From NCBI GenBank assembly GCA_900549975.1, contig URQK01000036.1, forward strand, positions 1 through 14,597: DNA of 14,597 bases, written 5' to 3'. The stretch is from an uncultured Mollicutes bacterium (GTDB lineage Bacteria > Bacillota_I > Bacilli_A > RFN20 > CAG-826). The notes beneath the pieces were generated by a model. The model was not told where the DNA came from. It made no database searches and saw nothing but the letters and a program-made list of their open reading frames with translations. Numbering within the stretch: position 1 is the first letter of the stretch; the number at the start of each line of letters is the position of its first letter. The position numbers and the translations under genes were made by a program. This document shows, one piece after another, positions 13,809 through 14,597 of the stretch.

Positions 13809-14354
13809 TTACACTCTCCGGCAGCCACTACAGCCATTGCATCCGGTCTGTGGTGCTGCCATATCTGATGACATATGCTCATACATTGATGAGATCGAAC
13901 AGATTGCCTGTGAAGATATTCCTTCTTTCTGACCGGTAAAACCAAGGCCTTCTTCTGTCGTTGCCTTCACATTCACACGATTCTTTTCAATTCCAAGTGC
14001 ATTGGCAATATTTTCTTCCATCTGCTCAATATAAGGACGCATCTTTGGCTGTTGTGCAATGATCGTCGCATCAATGTTTTCAATCATATAGCATTCTTTT
14101 TCCAAAAGCTTAGCAACCTTTTCTAATAAAGCAATACTGGAAATCCCCTTATACTGATCATCGGTATCCGGAAAATGCTTCCCGATATCTCCAAGTGCCG
14201 CTGCTCCAAGCAATGCATCCATGATCGCATGTAAAAGCACATCTGCATCGGAATGACCGAGCAGTCCTTTCTCATACGGTATCGTTACACCACCTAAGAT
14301 CAGTTCCCTATCCTCTACTAATCTATGCACATCATATCCCATACCTACACGCAT
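13809..14354 (-). CDS. ispF: 2-C-methyl-D-erythritol 2,4-cyclodiphosphate synthase with cysteine-rich tail
   Basis: Fifth enzyme of the MEP isoprenoid pathway: converts CDP-ME 2-phosphate to MEcPP with release of CMP, working as a trimer. In 181 residues the metal ligands are all present: Asp8 and His10 (YDVH), His42 ([10 protein letters not shown]). Also seen are [10 protein letters not shown] and the nucleotide-binding [12 protein letters not shown]. The usual family length is near 155-160; here about 25 extra residues end in Cys172-x2-Cys175-x2-Cys178. On the - strand GGGAGG stands 7 bases before ATG 14354. An in-frame ATG at 14369 overlaps that ribosome site and gives a 186-residue form I consider wrong. 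Convergent with the S1 gene; no terminator fits in the 4-base gap. Confidence 0.95.
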   Translation of the reverse strand: MRVGMGYDVHRLVEDRELILGGVTIPYEKGLLGHSDADVLLHAIMDALLGAAALGDIGKHFPDTDDQYKGISSIALLEKVAKLLEKECYMIENIDATIIAQQPKMRPYIEQMEENIANALGIEKNRVNVKATTEEGLGFTGQKEGISSQAICSISSMYEHMSSDMAAPQTGCNGCSGCRRV

Positions 14355-14455
14355 CTTTTTTCCTCCCATTCTGTCTTTTCATCTATACAAAAATTCATCC
14401 TATGTCCTGCCGAATCCTATCATTGGAATGTTATCATTGCGTCATATCCCAATAT

Positions 14456-14484
14456 AGTATATTTTCCCATTTCTATTTTGTCCT
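14456..14484 (-). promoter_or_regulatory. Candidate promoter for ispF
   Basis: On the - strand: AGGACA (14484 to 14479), 17-bp spacer, TATACT (14461 to 14456). Four and five of six consensus bases. It implies a leader of roughly 95 bases before ATG 14354. Confidence 0.45.
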
Positions 14485-14572
14485 TCCTTTTGGTTTGACA
14501 CGACGATTGGTTAGGATATCTGATTTTTTAGGCTTTTTTGCTTATTGGGCGCGGGTCATAACTATAGGGGCG

Positions 14573-14585
14573 ACTCAGCCTGAGT
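14573..14585. repeat. Short palindrome ACTCAG-C-CTGAGT near the right edge
   Basis: Perfect 6-bp arms around one central base. It is too tight for an RNA hairpin, so it would act, if at all, as a DNA-binding site. The window ends 12 bases later, so its context cannot be read. Confidence 0.35.
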
Positions 14586-14597
14586 AGCATTGCTGTT

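Noticed and set aside
14402..14587. A 61-codon open frame at the right end.
   Set aside because: No ribosome site, no recognisable protein, unusual residue make-up, and it lies over the probable ispF promoter on the other strand.
14536..14597. GC-richer stretch at the right edge as the start of a structured RNA (tmRNA, SRP RNA or T-box).
   Set aside because: None of the conserved sequence blocks of those RNAs is present; only a short palindrome is visible and the window ends.
1..14597. CRISPR array, toxin-antitoxin pair, phage-defence island or insertion sequence.
   Set aside because: No regular repeats, no small gene pairs, no transposase or nuclease systems beyond AddA; the genes are core metabolism and transport.

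Overview
The window is made of two blocks that do not look like one genome. Positions 1 to about 11,204-11,279 are very AT-rich, with all genes on the + strand, AGA/CGT arginine codons, TTA leucines and mostly TAA stops. This suggests a low-GC Bacilli-type Firmicute (an Erysipelotrichales/RF39/Acholeplasma-like gut lineage is my inference). From the junction to the end the base composition is visibly richer in GC, codon choice changes (CTG, GCA, ATC, CGC) and the proteins are of the kind seen in Clostridia such as Lachnospiraceae. The switch falls inside a MATE transporter gene that is cut off halfway, directly against the 3' end of an isocitrate dehydrogenase gene. An assembly chimera is the simplest explanation; true recombination is the alternative.

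Left block. The window opens inside addA (C-terminal helicase motifs and nuclease domain). Next comes a tightly linked set: an FAD-dependent dehydrogenase of the COG2509 type, purA and purB, with stop/start overlaps. PurA and PurB act in succession to make AMP from IMP, and the unit ends at a clear terminator. A heavy-metal operon follows: a strong sigma-A promoter, an SmtB/CadC-type operator, an ArsR-family metal sensor, a second copy of the operator, a free-standing 72-residue metal-binding (HMA) protein and a P1B-type Zn/Cd/Pb efflux ATPase. It is closed by another terminator. Then comes a two-gene ABC exporter (ATPase and ABC-2-like permease, overlapping by 8 bp) with its own terminator, and finally the 5' half of a MATE-family efflux gene.

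Right block. It holds icd (NADP-dependent isocitrate dehydrogenase of the eukaryote-like dimeric type, - strand) with a good extended -10 promoter, a gap of about 390 bases carrying divergent promoters, a three-domain S1 RNA-binding protein (+ strand), and ispF of the MEP isoprenoid pathway (- strand), convergent with the S1 gene. The last 240 bases hold the probable ispF promoter and no gene I can support.

I see no CRISPR array, tRNA, rRNA, insertion sequence or clear new defence system. The points most worth checking are the junction with its truncated MATE gene and in-frame TGA, the duplicated metal operator around a split HMA/ATPase pair, and a CxxCxxC tail on IspF.
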